DNA from: Amoebophrya sp. A120
Taxonomy: Eukaryota; Sar; Dinophyceae; Syndiniales; Amoebophryaceae
Direction of reading: 5' to 3'
DNA: 64,000 nucleotides
NCBI GenBank assembly: GCA_905178155.1
Contig: CAJINV010000004.1
Coordinates: forward strand, 5,930,828 to 5,994,827
Shown here: in pieces, positions 14,101 to 23,506 of the stretch
Position numbering within the stretch: position 1 is the first letter of the stretch
How the letters are laid out: every line of letters starts with the position of its first letter
Notes under the pieces: model-generated
What the model saw: only the letters and a program-made list of their open reading frames with translations
The model's database searches: none
Told to the model about the DNA's origin: nothing
Made by a program: the position numbers and the translations under genes

Positions 14101-17100
14101 TTGGGTTTGGGGTTTTGCATGACAAATGAGGGGGAGGGGGAGTTGTGCACTGTCATATTCCACCTGCCTTAGCGGGAAGCCGACGCGCTTAAAGTGCGTT
14201 TTCCGCGTTCTTTTGGGAAGAGACGGTAGTTGAGAATTATCTGCATTTCCATATCCATTTTCATTTTCCTCCTCCTCGTCCAAACGAAACACGCGCATCA
14301 GCTCGGTTCTTGGCGGGAGCACCGCTTTCGTGTAGATTTTCAGATCGTGGTGGTCGCTGTTGGTGGAATGTGTGTTCTTATTTCGATTTGATCCAGCACG
14401 ACTTTGGTCTGCTCGTGCTACATCAACCCGGAAACCGGGGCGAAGTCTGTTGTCTTCAGCGGTGTTTCCGGAGCCCATTGCGGCCGCAGCGTCATAATTC
14501 TCGGTCTCTTTCACGAAGGGACAAAGCGTTCCGTCCAGCGACAGCAGGGGGTCTAGTGCTTCTTGTTGCGCGGCGCCAGTATCATCTGATGAAAGGTTGT
14601 TATTACCTGCAACTGCTGCATTTTCGTCCCGGTTTGAAGTTCCTAGTGTAGTTCCTGCAGGAGCTGTCACATCGTCGAGCACTGCGGCTCCTGCTAAGCC
14701 AGGAATCTGCAGATGCGGATGCCTTCCTGGCTCTGCCTCTGCATTAATATTTGCATCGGAAGATAAAGATGTTGAAACTGCACCAGCACCACCACCACCA
14801 GAAAGGCCTCCCCCACCGTCCAGCAGGTTTCCCGCCGTGTACACAAAAACCCCCGCATCTTCATCCGTCTCCACCTCGCAATCGGACTGGCGGATTCGAA
14901 AAGTCGCACTGGAGAGACAGGACTTCACCAACCGCGAAATTAACGCGTTTTTCCGCTTTCTTTTCCGCTCCCTCTTCGACAGAAGGTTCAGGTCCTGCTC
15001 CAACTGCAGAAACGAATCGGTCTCGGTGGAAGAGAAGAGGATTGTGACTTTGAGAATTTTTGTCTCGTGCGAGTATTCCGACGCTAGTAATTCCTTCAAG
15101 CGGTCGGGCATGGCGTGGATGCAGGTGTACAGCAAGCTACTGGTCATCCACTCCCAGCTCGTGCCGCATATGGCGTTCTCAAACGTTACATTCTCAACTG
15201 TCATGCAAAACCAACATCAACATCCACACGGCGCAGCGACTTCGCATGACAAATTCCCGAAGGGCTATCGAAACAGCATTGAAATCTGTGCGGAATTTGT
15301 AGTGCTAGAAGTTCAATCCCCCCTTTTGCCTTTTGCTATGCTTGCATTGCAAATTCATGTAACAGTTGAGAATGTAACAACTGAGAGTCCCATACCGCAG
15401 ACACAGATGATGTGGTTGCACCCCTCGGACTTGACGGTCGGCACCCCGCACTTGGGGCACCACTGCACGCCGCCGCGCTTCGTGATGCCCAGCCCGTCGC
15501 GCATGCGCTGCTCGCAGGTCTGCCCGGGGTGCCACTCCGCGGTCTTGCACTTGAAACACATAGCGGCGTTGCAGCAGGGCGTTCGGAAGTAGGGGTACCT
15601 TCGGAAAAACGCGAGCAGCAGGGTGCACTTGCGCTCCACGTCCGCGATCTCCTGGCACTTTTCGTACTATCCTTCGTAAAAACGTCCCCACACCATAGAT
15701 AGTCAAGATGGCAAGTCTGCAACACAAATCCCCCAGCTTTGGGAGTTCTGCATGACAAGTTTCGATCTGCAGTGTAGTGCTGGCTGGCAAGGAAAGCGGC
15801 ATGAAAAAGCCTTTTCTCATCCTGTTCACAGCATTACAAATGCCAAAACATGACTGGAAATGCGTCTCATGGAGATGCGCATTCCAAGTGTTCCTGTCAT
15901 TGCACATTTGTATGACAACTCTGGGGCGGGGACGTTTTTACACAGGATACGTACACGCGTTTGGCTAGGGGAGCTGCAGCCTGCAGCAGTTTCGAAGCGC
16001 CAGGACCTGGCGGGGTGGATTTTTTTCAGTAAGTACAAAAACATCAACGCAGACTGGATTTCTTTACGTACAATTTACAACTAGCGACCACACGAACAAA
16101 GAATAAAGCGCACCACACGGCAGCTGCCTCTGAAATTGAAAATGCCGACGATACATCTTTACGGCAGCTTACATACGTGCACGTGGTGCATCTTATCTTC
16201 TTGTTCAGCTTTAGTTTATACGCAAATCAACGCTTGACGGCGAGTCTTGTCCCTTCGGCGAAGTAGATCCACCGCCACCTCTCCCTCCTGCTTCCTCCTC
16301 ACTGCCCGCATCTACTTTACGTTCGCCGAAAAGCGCGTAGTTGAGATGCTGGTCGAGGTCCACGATCTGGTTTATTTCTCCAGCGAGGTCCTCCCGCTCC
16401 GTGGCGCTGTGGTCGTTGGAGGAGAAACCGCTGACCTGAGTGAACTGCGTTACGGTCCTATGGAAGAGAGGAAAAGGCTCGGTACAGTCACAAACACTAA
16501 GACTAACTTGCAGGAGGCTTTGCATGAGAATTTTTTTCGGCGTCACGACAGGAAGTTTTTCTTGTATTGCAGAAAAACATCAAGGGAAATACCGGCTTGG
16601 TCGTATCAGATTTGACTGTGTTGCATTTTCGCCGCTGACTGAACTGATGTTTGTGCTTTGCAGGGTTATTACCGATTCCACCGATGAGTGATCGTGACCA
16701 ACATTTTCTTTTTGATAGGTTCGCACCGCCACCACGCCGTCCGGCCCAGATGCGATGATCCGTGTGGTTGTCTTCTTGTTCTGCTGCAGTTCTCCTGATA
16801 GCAGGGAACTGCTGCTCGGCGGTACATCCTTACAAACCAGTTCCAGCTCGTCTGCAAGTTGCTGCAACACCTCCTCCGCTTCGCACCGCCCCTTCAGCCA
16901 CCGCTTCCAGAGCACCGAGGCGGAGTGTAGTTGAGCGCCGTTCTCTTTGGTGGGTTCCTCTTCCGCCGATGTCGTGGCAGCAATACCACCGCCGATTCCT
17001 CCCGCAGCTGCGGACGAGGCCGTGGTAGAGACACTCGCGGTGTCAGAACCGCCCCCGCATCGTCGCCAGTGTTGGTCGCGCAACTTCTCTTCGAGGTCGT

Positions 17101-20100
17101 GTATGGGGCTCTCAAGCGCTATATTCTCAACTGTTACATATACATAAATATACATGATTTGTCATGCAGAACTACCAGCAGAATCGAAACGATCAAGCTG
17201 CTTCGCATGACAAATTCTCGAAGTCCTAAAGAGGCTTAGAACCTGTGCCAAATCTGTCATGCAAGACGCAGAACGTCACCCCTTTCACTTTTGCCATTCT
17301 TGCATGACAAGTCCATGTAGCAAGTGAGAATGTAACATTTGAAAACACCATATCGTGGCGCTGTTTGTTCTTTTTCACGTGGTCGACGCCATGGTAGGGA
17401 GAGGAAAGCGAGTTCCGGAGCCAGGTATGCTGTACAAAACAAGTATCGACGTACTCGTAGTAATCCTAATCGCAGTCATGCATTACAAATCTCCATCCCA
17501 AGGTAAAACAGCATGAGAAAAAAATTTTTCCATGTGTCATGCTGAGCTAATTTTATACATCTACCGCGGGGAGATCATCCTATGGGATGATCAATGACTC
17601 GCCTGGAGTCGTCGTCGCCCCGTAGAGCGGGCGCCCACGAGATGAGCACCTGCCCGGGATGATCAATGACTCGCATGGAGTCGTCGTCGCCCCGTAGAGC
17701 GGGCGCCCACGAGATGAGCACCTGCCCCATACAGGACGAAGACATATTCAGAGTCTCTGTCACGCTACCTACGATAGCGGCGCGAGACCTCATGATCGCC
17801 CCGTGGTAAGAGAAAGAGCACGAAACCAAAAACCCACCAAAAGAGGGCGGGTGGGCGGGAAAAACTTCAAGCCCGGAGGCCTGGCCCCTGTCACTGTCAT
17901 ATCTAGGATCTGGCTACCGAGTAAGATATCGGGTCGAGGCTGGGGCCGTATAAAATATCGACCGACCAACCTCAGCCCCGACTCACAGGCTCGCGCGACT
18001 GCTGTTGCCCGGTCATAAATTTTATACATCTACCGCGGGGAGATCATCCTATGGGATGATCAATGACTCGCATGGAGTCGTCGTCGCCCCGTAGAGCGGG
18101 CGCCCACGAGATGAGCACCTGCCCCACCGACGGAGACGCAACGCGACGAAGCAACCCAAAGAACCCGCAAGTGCACACGCGTAGATGAATTTGGGTAACA
18201 ACAAGTGCCCCATCGAAGAGGAGGCGGAAGTGACGACAGCACCACGAGAGACCGATACGCCAGCAGATGCTGATCATATCAAAACGCAGACGGCAAGAAG
18301 GGCGTGACCGAGCGCAAACACAGACGGGGTCTGGCACAGACGCAAGAACAGCATGTACGGAGTCCCAGCGTGATCTCGTCGACACACATGTCGAACGAGC
18401 AGAAAAAAAAGAAATAATCGTGTACCGAGCAGGCCTACATCAACATTAAATGTTGTAAAAGAAGTAATGTGCGCCACAGCGCGAGCCATGGGAAACCCAC
18501 CCGAAAAATCTACACAGAACACAGACCCGGAACGGAGAGCGGCGCCCTTACTTCTTATCGACTCCCGCGCCGGCGCTGCTGCTGCTGCTGCCGGTCTTCC
18601 CCTGATGAACATCCCACGCCCGGGCAGGATCGAAACGCCACCCAAAGCGCTGCACAACCTCCCGAAGCTGCTCCAAGGACTCCGGGGCGGCATGGGAGTA
18701 GGAACACCCACGACGCGAGCAATTTCCATGCTGCAAGAAGATCGCGCAGGGGCCGGCCGGAGCGGAATCCGCTCCCGCCCGCTGGCGTTTCGAACGGCCG
18801 CCGTCCTCTTGTTCGGTGGTTACGGAATCCATGCGGGAAAAGCAAACACCCTGAAACCACTCCCAAACCTTTAACGCGTAGGCCTTGGGGCCCTCGTTCG
18901 GGTTGCCGCTCCCTTCATAGTCGCCCGCGGCGCTCAAAGTCTTGGCGTCCCGCGCCCAAACCTTGGCAAAGATCTCGAAGGCCTGCGCGCTCAGTCCAAA
19001 ACGGAAAACCCAGGACAGGCCGAAGGAATTGACAGCCCGCACGTCGCGCTCCGCAACAAAAAGGACAACGGTGAGCATCTGGAAAACACAGCGAACGGTC
19101 TTCAGCGGCAAGCCCGCAAGGTCCATGTCGAGAACGGCCTTGTGCAGCTTGGAGAACAAAGAAGCGGAGCAGATGATGTCAGGAGACACCCCCATCTGTG
19201 CCGCCACGGCACTAACTTTCTTCTCTTCCTTCGCCATCGTTTCGAAGCCCTTCGCGAAAAGCTTCCCCATCATCTCTAACTGCTCCGCATTCTGCAGCTG
19301 CTGCTGGGGCTGCTGCTGCTGGCCCCCATGGTTTTGCCCTTCAATATCAGACATTTTAGCGAAAAGGATGGCACCCAAAGAAGATGCGCTTTGCTCGAAG
19401 TACACGAAAATACTCACCCAAAGGTGTCAAGGTCCCTGTGACGGATGGATGGGAGGAGGAAACAGTGAGGACAAGGGCAAGAGCCGCTCCTCAACTCCCC
19501 AGGCGAAACTACTAACAGATCTGGAAGACACACCAGGACATTTCTTCCCGTGGGAGTGTCGATTTAAGAGCGAGCAACATATGATCAGAACCACAGAAGA
19601 CCCAGAGCACCCATTTTCGATTTCGACCACGGAGAAATAGAGAGGAACCCGCCCAGATGGCGCCACATTTGCAGAACATGAGTGCGGTCATATTTCGACC
19701 CAGAGATGAACGGGACACACATACACCACCGCGCTGACCCTAGTCCGCGACTCGCGTGACACAGCTCCACAGCGTAGACATATACCAACCACAAACCCCG
19801 GGGCCTACCGCCTCACGTTTCTCCTCTCTTAGGTTTAACGGATTCAAACCGCCAGTGCCACAGAGCCGAAGTCACGCCAGTCAGTCGGACCAGGATCAGC
19901 GCCAGATGGACAGACGCGCATCAAAGCGCCGTCATCACGACAGCAGACCAAACAACTCGCAGTGCGGGCAAAAGGCCTCACACACCGCGCCAGGACGTAA
20001 AGTAGACGCAGAAGGCAGCCTACTTCACAGAGAGAGAAACAACTGTAGATCGAGGGCGGAAAGGCTCCTCTCCCTACCCAAACGGCCGTCAACATCGGCC

Positions 20101-23100
20101 AGAAAACAACTGACTACCATCGGCAGGGGCGTTACTCCCTGGATCCCAGAATGACAAAAACGAGGGGAAAAACTTCAAGCCCGGAGGCCTGGCCCCTGTC
20201 ACTGTCATATCTAGGATCTGGCTACCGAGTAAGATATCGGGTCGAGGCTGGGGCCGTATAAAATATCGACCGACCAACCTCAGCCCCGACTCACAGGCTC
20301 GCGCGACTGCTGTTGCCCGGTCATACATTTATTGTAATGCAAGTACTACTAGTGCGATAGTCATGCTTTTGCAGTTCATACCAGGGGTGATCCAGCAACA
20401 AAAAGCCCGGCTGCTCGTTCAGCAGACTGCCGGTACCGTCGCAGTCCGGGCAGCGGTAGGTGAGCAACGCCTCGGCGCTCTGGTAGTACTTTTGGAACAC
20501 GGACACATCCACCAGGGGCGTCCAGACGTCCGCGGGCACGCGGGAGCGGCAGTCCGGGCACTTCAGATAGGGACACGAGTACAGCGCCGCTGACACCATG
20601 GTCTCCGCGTGCTGCGAGAAACACTCGCGGCAAAAGCAACCCTGGCACACTGGCGGCGAGGTGGAAGAGGACGACTTGCTGGTAGATCCAGTGAGCAAAC
20701 GAGCCCGCGTGTTAGACGCAGCAGCCCCAGCGCCGGATGGTTCGGTGGATAATGAAGTGCGAGGGAGGTTCAAGCAGGGCCGCAACAGCAGCCTGACGTC
20801 CACATGGCCGGGGGAGTGGCGTAACCGGCTTCATATGGATTGGAAAGAACACGTAGCGCACTCGTAGCGGTTGCATTTATTGCTGCAATAGAATTAGAAA
20901 TACGGTCAGCGTCGTGTGCGTGAGAAATACAATTAGCCAGCTGATTCAGCTTGGAAAGAAAATTTTCTTTCGCATGATTCTGATTAAGTGCTTTGTTCGA
21001 GTACGGTACTTTCGCACGGGATACTTCGTGGCGACCAGCAAATGGAGGTCTCTTCGTCGAAATCATCTAGGCAGATCTGACACCGGAAGTTGTTTAGTGT
21101 GAAAGCTTTGTCGAGGGCATCAACATCACGCCTGAGAGGGAGCAACGCCGAGGAGGGGTCGGCCAGAGCAGCCTCAGGATCGATGGGCAACAAACAGCTC
21201 TCCTGCTGCTGTTGCTGCCGGCTGAGTGCAGCATTCGCAGCTGCTCCCGCCGCAGCTTTCTTTGAGGAAGCTGCTGTTCCACCACCGGTGCCCGCCAGTC
21301 CTAAAGCTGCCGGTGTTGAACAGGCGGTCACCGAGCTTCTGGATTTTGACCCCGGTTTGCTCGCAGGGGAAACGGTGGGAAGCGATGCGCCATCATGATC
21401 CGTGGTCGTACCGCTAGCTCCGCGCTGCGCCGCGTCTAGGCGGGGGAGATGCTTGCTCGCGCTCCGGCTGATCGACGTTGCGTTTTGTGCATTGCAAAAG
21501 CATCATATTTAGTGGAAATCGCAATACAGACTTTTCCACAAGAAAATAGAATGGAAATTGTGAAGCTGCTTTTGCTTGATAGCGTTGGCGTTTCCATTTG
21601 TCGTGCACTCGTCCTGCAATACAAGTAAGCGATGCTTTTTCACACGGGATACGTCCTCGCGACCCGCGATGAGTCGCTGCAGTGCCGCATCGGTCAAGGG
21701 TTGACTGCCCTGCGCCAGCCGGGTCTGCAGGTCAGAAATCGGCGTCGCGTTGCTGGCGTAGGGGGTGGAGGAGCCTGTTGTGCCTGCTCCCGCAGAGAGT
21801 TTATTGCCCGCCGCTCCTGTAGTTGTCGTCTGCTCCCCCGCCGCGAGTTGTTGGAGATTCACCAGAGGACCTCGATTTCCCGCTCCCGGTGCGGACGAGA
21901 ACTGAGAGGTTGGCCCAGCTGTGTTTTGATGACGTTGGTCGGCCGCACGACTCCCTGTGCCGGTAGTCGCTGCCAGCTGCCCTGGAATTTGTTGACCACT
22001 TCCGCTACTGGTTCCTTGCGCCCCCACAGAAGAAGCACTTCCACCGCCTCCACCAATGCGGGGGAGGTGGTGCGCACCACCACCTCCAGCATGGTGCGGC
22101 GGCTGGTTCAGGTTTCGCTTGTTGATTTGGTTTTGCGCAGTGGCACTCCTCCGCTGTGGCTGTTGTACCAGCTGGTGGCCACCTGTTGAAGTAGGTGATG
22201 CCCCACTTGTGGTCGCATGTTGCTGGTGGTGGTGCCCAAGCGCGCCTCCCCTGCTTGCGGGTGACGAGGGTGCCGTCGTTGCAGTCCCCCTACCTCCACC
22301 AGTGGCTGTGGTCGCTGGACCTGTTCCTGTAGCATGATGATGCTGCCCTCCTGTTGCAGCGCCTCCTGTAGTGGTGTTCGCACTGGCCGCGGTTGTTTTT
22401 CGGCCGCTCAGCTCCCGGAGCTCTTTCAGACGGCTGCGTGAGCTCGGGGTCACGTATGGGTTGGTGGCGTTGTTTGTTCCGACAGCGCCTGGAACTCCTC
22501 GTGCAGTCGTGCCGACTGCGCCGCCGATAGCGGGGGTGAGCAGTTGATGTGCCCCCGCCTGCCGCGACTGTAGGTGTTGTACTAGAAATGCGGCCTCATT
22601 TGTTTTCGTCACAAGCGGTTTTGTCGTGTCGTGTTGCGTATGCTGTGAAAAAGTATCGAACTCGTACTAAAACTAATTGCAAATATGCATGACAAATCTT
22701 CCTTCTGTAGGTAAAACAGCATTAGTACAAATTTTACTTTTATTCTTGCCGAAATTTGTAATGCGATTTCTACTAGTATGGTACTTTTGCAATGCATATT
22801 GTGCACTACTGGGCTTGCTCGGCGACGACGTCGAGGCGTCGGACAAATGCTTCGCCTATCAAAATGAAAAATCTCCCCTCCCCATACCAAATTGAAAATC
22901 TGTGATGCAACAAGGCTTGTGGACATAAATCAGCTTTGTCTTGCAGTAGAGGACTGCACGCAGATACAAAGCCTGAGCTGGGCCTTTTTGGTGTTGCCAC
23001 CTAGCAAGGAAGACTGATCCTCTGCACACCATACAGCATTACAAATTGCGCGCAAAACCCGCCGGAGTCTCTGGCTTTGCCATTTTGCAAGACGATTTGT

Positions 23101-23506
23101 GTCCGCAAATCAGCATCACAAATTTTCAGAAGTGATGTGTCTTTTGAGTATGGGGTGAGAGGATTTTTCCTCACAATATCGCCAGGCCCGTGTTCGGAGA
23201 CTCCGCTCGGTCTTCCAGCAGGGGGCCTCCCGTGATTTGGTTGGATGTTATTTGAGACGAGGGGAAATTAATATGTTGACCTCCTGCTGTTCCACTTGTT
23301 GCACTAGCGGCGCCACGAAGGCCCCCGCGCGATGAAGTAGCGCCGCTCGCTGCACCACCTGCGTGCGGAAAGCGCGTTCGCTCGGCGGCATTGCGGTAGT
23401 TGCCGCCCCAGGGACCACCTGCTCGGACGGGCGTTCCGGTACGAGCGGCCGTCGTGTGGTTATCTCCTCCACCGGGCGTACGCCGCTGTTGGGGGGCAGT
23501 GGACAT
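5137..23506 (-). CDS. Giant RBR-type E3 ubiquitin ligase with ankyrin repeats
   Basis: RBR ligases pass ubiquitin from an E2 through a RING2 cysteine to substrate. Exons: 23506-23179, 22856-22799, 22638-21652, 21485-21024, 20833-20381, 17425-17353, 17101-16673, 16435-16222, 16006-15950, 15667-15395, 15168-14158, 13938-13857, 13739-12630, 12468-10976, 10761-9898, 9771-8776, 8462-8382, 8221-8158, 7843-6273, 6107-6051, 5894-5137. Removing one 5-bp repeat per introner gives 3,781 aa. Low-complexity N-terminus (1-560); RING1 begins FRCQICLDDF near 590 and continues through CPDCRSRVP; the IBR end is CCNAAMCFKCK..WHPGQTC; RING2 is WCPKCG..GCNHIICVCGTSWEW near 1085-1105. At least five ankyrin-like segments follow (for example RALHVAALAGSKECVQLLLE, NYDIARLLLEFGARFG), then a weak SAM-like segment. 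It has 15 introners and five GT-AG introns. The C-terminal 35 residues could instead be intron read-through from a GTACTAGT donor. ANKIB1-like logic, but the ankyrins lie downstream of the RBR. Confidence 0.8.
5895..6050. mobile_element. Introner, family I
   Basis: 156 bp, perfect flanking repeat TTTCG at 5890-5894 and 6051-6055. Sits in the ligase gene; removal joins HFQPK to NPNVF. Confidence 0.9.
7844..8157. mobile_element. Introner, family II
   Basis: 314 bp with a long TIR (about 50 bp, near-perfect). Flanking repeat CCCGT on both sides. Removal joins FLDG to KYVET in the ligase. Confidence 0.92.
8222..8381. mobile_element. Introner, family I
   Basis: 160 bp; outer 15 bp (TATGAACTGCAAAAG) are a perfect inverted repeat. 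Flanking repeat GCACG. Joins LRYV to PSLCD in the ligase. Confidence 0.92.
8463..8775. mobile_element. Introner, family VII
   Basis: 313 bp; ends TATTACAATGAAAAATGCCC and its inverted partner. Flanking repeat GTGCA. Joins FRMLH to RLCFN, leaving an 81-bp exon between two introners. Confidence 0.9.
12469..12629. mobile_element. Introner, family I
   Basis: 161 bp, flanking repeat CGGTC. Joins QPQRP to LILTI in the ligase. Confidence 0.9.
13740..13856. mobile_element. Introner, family I, shortest copy
   Basis: 117 bp, an internally shortened copy that keeps both TIRs; flanking repeat ACCGC. Joins DHSVAA to VAGGL in the ligase. Confidence 0.9.
13939..14157. mobile_element. Introner, family IV
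   Basis: 219 bp; TIR with GCGCACAACTCCCCGTCCCC on the left. Flanking repeat TTCCA. Joins RQVE to DLKRL in the ligase. Confidence 0.9.
15169..15394. mobile_element. Introner, family V, inside the RING2 motif
   Basis: 226 bp, flanking repeat CCGCA. It interrupts the glycine codon of the RING2 Cys-x-Cys-Gly motif; removal of element plus one repeat restores ICVCG-TSWEW in frame. This is the strongest protein-level check on the excision rule. Confidence 0.95.
15668..15949. mobile_element. Introner, family VI
   Basis: 282 bp, flanking repeat CGTAC. Joins AKRVY to EKCQE just before the IBR of the ligase. Same family as the copy at 63619-63900. Confidence 0.9.
17102..17352. mobile_element. Introner, family V
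   Basis: 251 bp, flanking repeat TCGTG. Joins NKQRH to DLEEK in the ligase. Only a 73-bp exon separates it from the next introner. Confidence 0.9.
17561..18014 (-). mobile_element. Nested element unit 1, short derivative
   Basis: A 454-bp unit starting CTACCGCGGGGAGATCATCC and ending GTTGCCCGGTC, the same ends as unit 2. It contains a tandem duplication of about 73 bp (GGATGATCAATGACTCGC to GCACCTGCCC) near its left end and the 158-bp right-end repeat at 17857-18014. No coding frame. It probably arose from a unit 2-like element by internal deletion. Confidence 0.7.
17857..18014 (-). repeat. 158-bp direct repeat, copy in unit 1
   Basis: Begins GGGAAAAACTTCAAGCCCGG and ends GCTGTTGCCCGGTC on the plus strand. 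It looks identical in length and sequence to 20165-20322. It contains a TATAAAATA stretch (plus strand, about 17949) and GC-rich complementary tracts (GGCTGGGGC and GCCCC) that could fold. Confidence 0.85.
18548..19417 (-). CDS. CCCH zinc-finger ORF of the nested element
   Basis: Open frame of 289 codons; a more natural start is the internal MSDIEGQNHGG at about 19354 (268 aa). A Gln-rich N-terminus is followed by a helical central part (LFSKLHKAVLDMDLAGLPLK) and, near the C-terminus, a CCCH finger CAIFLQHGNCSRRGCSYSH with spacing C-x8-C-x4-C-x3-H. CCCH fingers usually bind RNA, so a Gag-like or RNA-packaging role is possible but inferred. The C-terminus is Ser-rich. It lies inside an intron of the ligase gene on the same strand. 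I do not recognise a named family. Confidence 0.55.
   Translation of the reverse strand: MSIFVYFEQSASSLGAILFAKMSDIEGQNHGGQQQQPQQQLQNAEQLEMMGKLFAKGFETMAKEEKKVSAVAAQMGVSPDIICSASLFSKLHKAVLDMDLAGLPLKTVRCVFQMLTVVLFVAERDVRAVNSFGLSWVFRFGLSAQAFEIFAKVWARDAKTLSAAGDYEGSGNPNEGPKAYALKVWEWFQGVCFSRMDSVTTEQEDGGRSKRQRAGADSAPAGPCAIFLQHGNCSRRGCSYSHAAPESLEQLREVVQRFGWRFDPARAWDVHQGKTGSSSSSAGAGVDKK
20165..20322 (-). repeat. 158-bp direct repeat, copy in unit 2
   Basis: Partner of 17857-18014, about 2.3 kb apart in the same orientation. The high identity points to recent insertion. Confidence 0.85.
20834..21023. mobile_element. Introner, family I, diverged
   Basis: 190 bp; TIRs recognisable but mutated (ATTGGAAAGAACACGTAGCG against GTACGGTACTTTCGCACGGG). 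Flanking repeats CTTCA and CTTCG differ by one base. Joins WSPR to SRLRH inside RING1 of the ligase. Confidence 0.82.
21486..21651. mobile_element. Introner, family I, diverged
   Basis: 166 bp; left end is TGTGCATTGC instead of TATGCATTGC. Flanking repeats CGTTT and CGTCC. Joins AGRED to ATSIS in the ligase. Confidence 0.82.
22639..22798. mobile_element. Introner, family I
   Basis: 160 bp, flanking repeats TTGCG and TTGTG. Joins KPSSAQ to HDTTK in the ligase. Confidence 0.87.
22857..23178. mobile_element. Introner, family VII variant
   Basis: 322 bp; TIR core GAAAAATCTCCCCTCCCCAT. Flanking repeat TCGCC, exact. Joins TGLA to KHLSD in the ligase, leaving a 58-bp exon to its left. Confidence 0.9.

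Larger units (their letters stand above)
18030..20322 (-). mobile_element. Nested element unit 2, retroelement-like, with ORF
   Basis: A 2,293-bp unit with the same ends as unit 1; the two are separated by 15 bp of AT-rich sequence that repeats the left flank (AATTTTATACAT). The composite 17561-20322 is bounded by ATACAT on both sides, a likely target duplication. Read on the minus strand, the 158-bp segment (20165-20322) is at the 5' end, the zinc-finger ORF is central and the hairpin-rich segment (18030-18124) is at the 3' end. No reverse transcriptase or transposase is visible, so it is a non-autonomous element or remnant. Confidence 0.65.
17426..20380. mobile_element. Introner, family I, split by a nested retroelement-like insertion
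   Basis: Left part 17426-17560 (starts TATGCTGTACAAAACAAGTA) and right part 20329-20380 (ends CTTTTGCAGTTCATA) are two halves of one introner. The outer flanking repeats match exactly (CCAGG at 17421-17425 and 20381-20385). The exons on either side join in frame (LLDHPW to LRNSL). Without the insert it would be about 187 bp; with it the intron is 2,955 bp. Confidence 0.88.

Noticed and set aside
16015-16045. Plus-strand splice acceptor (TTTTTTTCAG) suggesting an antisense gene
   Set aside because: No plus-strand coding exon follows; the minus-strand acceptor CCGCCAG at 16007 joins the ligase exons in the correct phase.
17857-18029. Resemblance of CAAGCCCGG and GCCCGGTC at the two ends of the 158-bp repeat to halves of a twister ribozyme core
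   Set aside because: The conserved internal loops of twister (the UAA cleavage site region and the A-rich stretch after the CCGG) are not present in the right places.
18018-18130. Hammerhead ribozyme at the end of the nested element
   Set aside because: No CUGAUGA or GAAA core on either strand, although a three-way-junction-like fold is possible.
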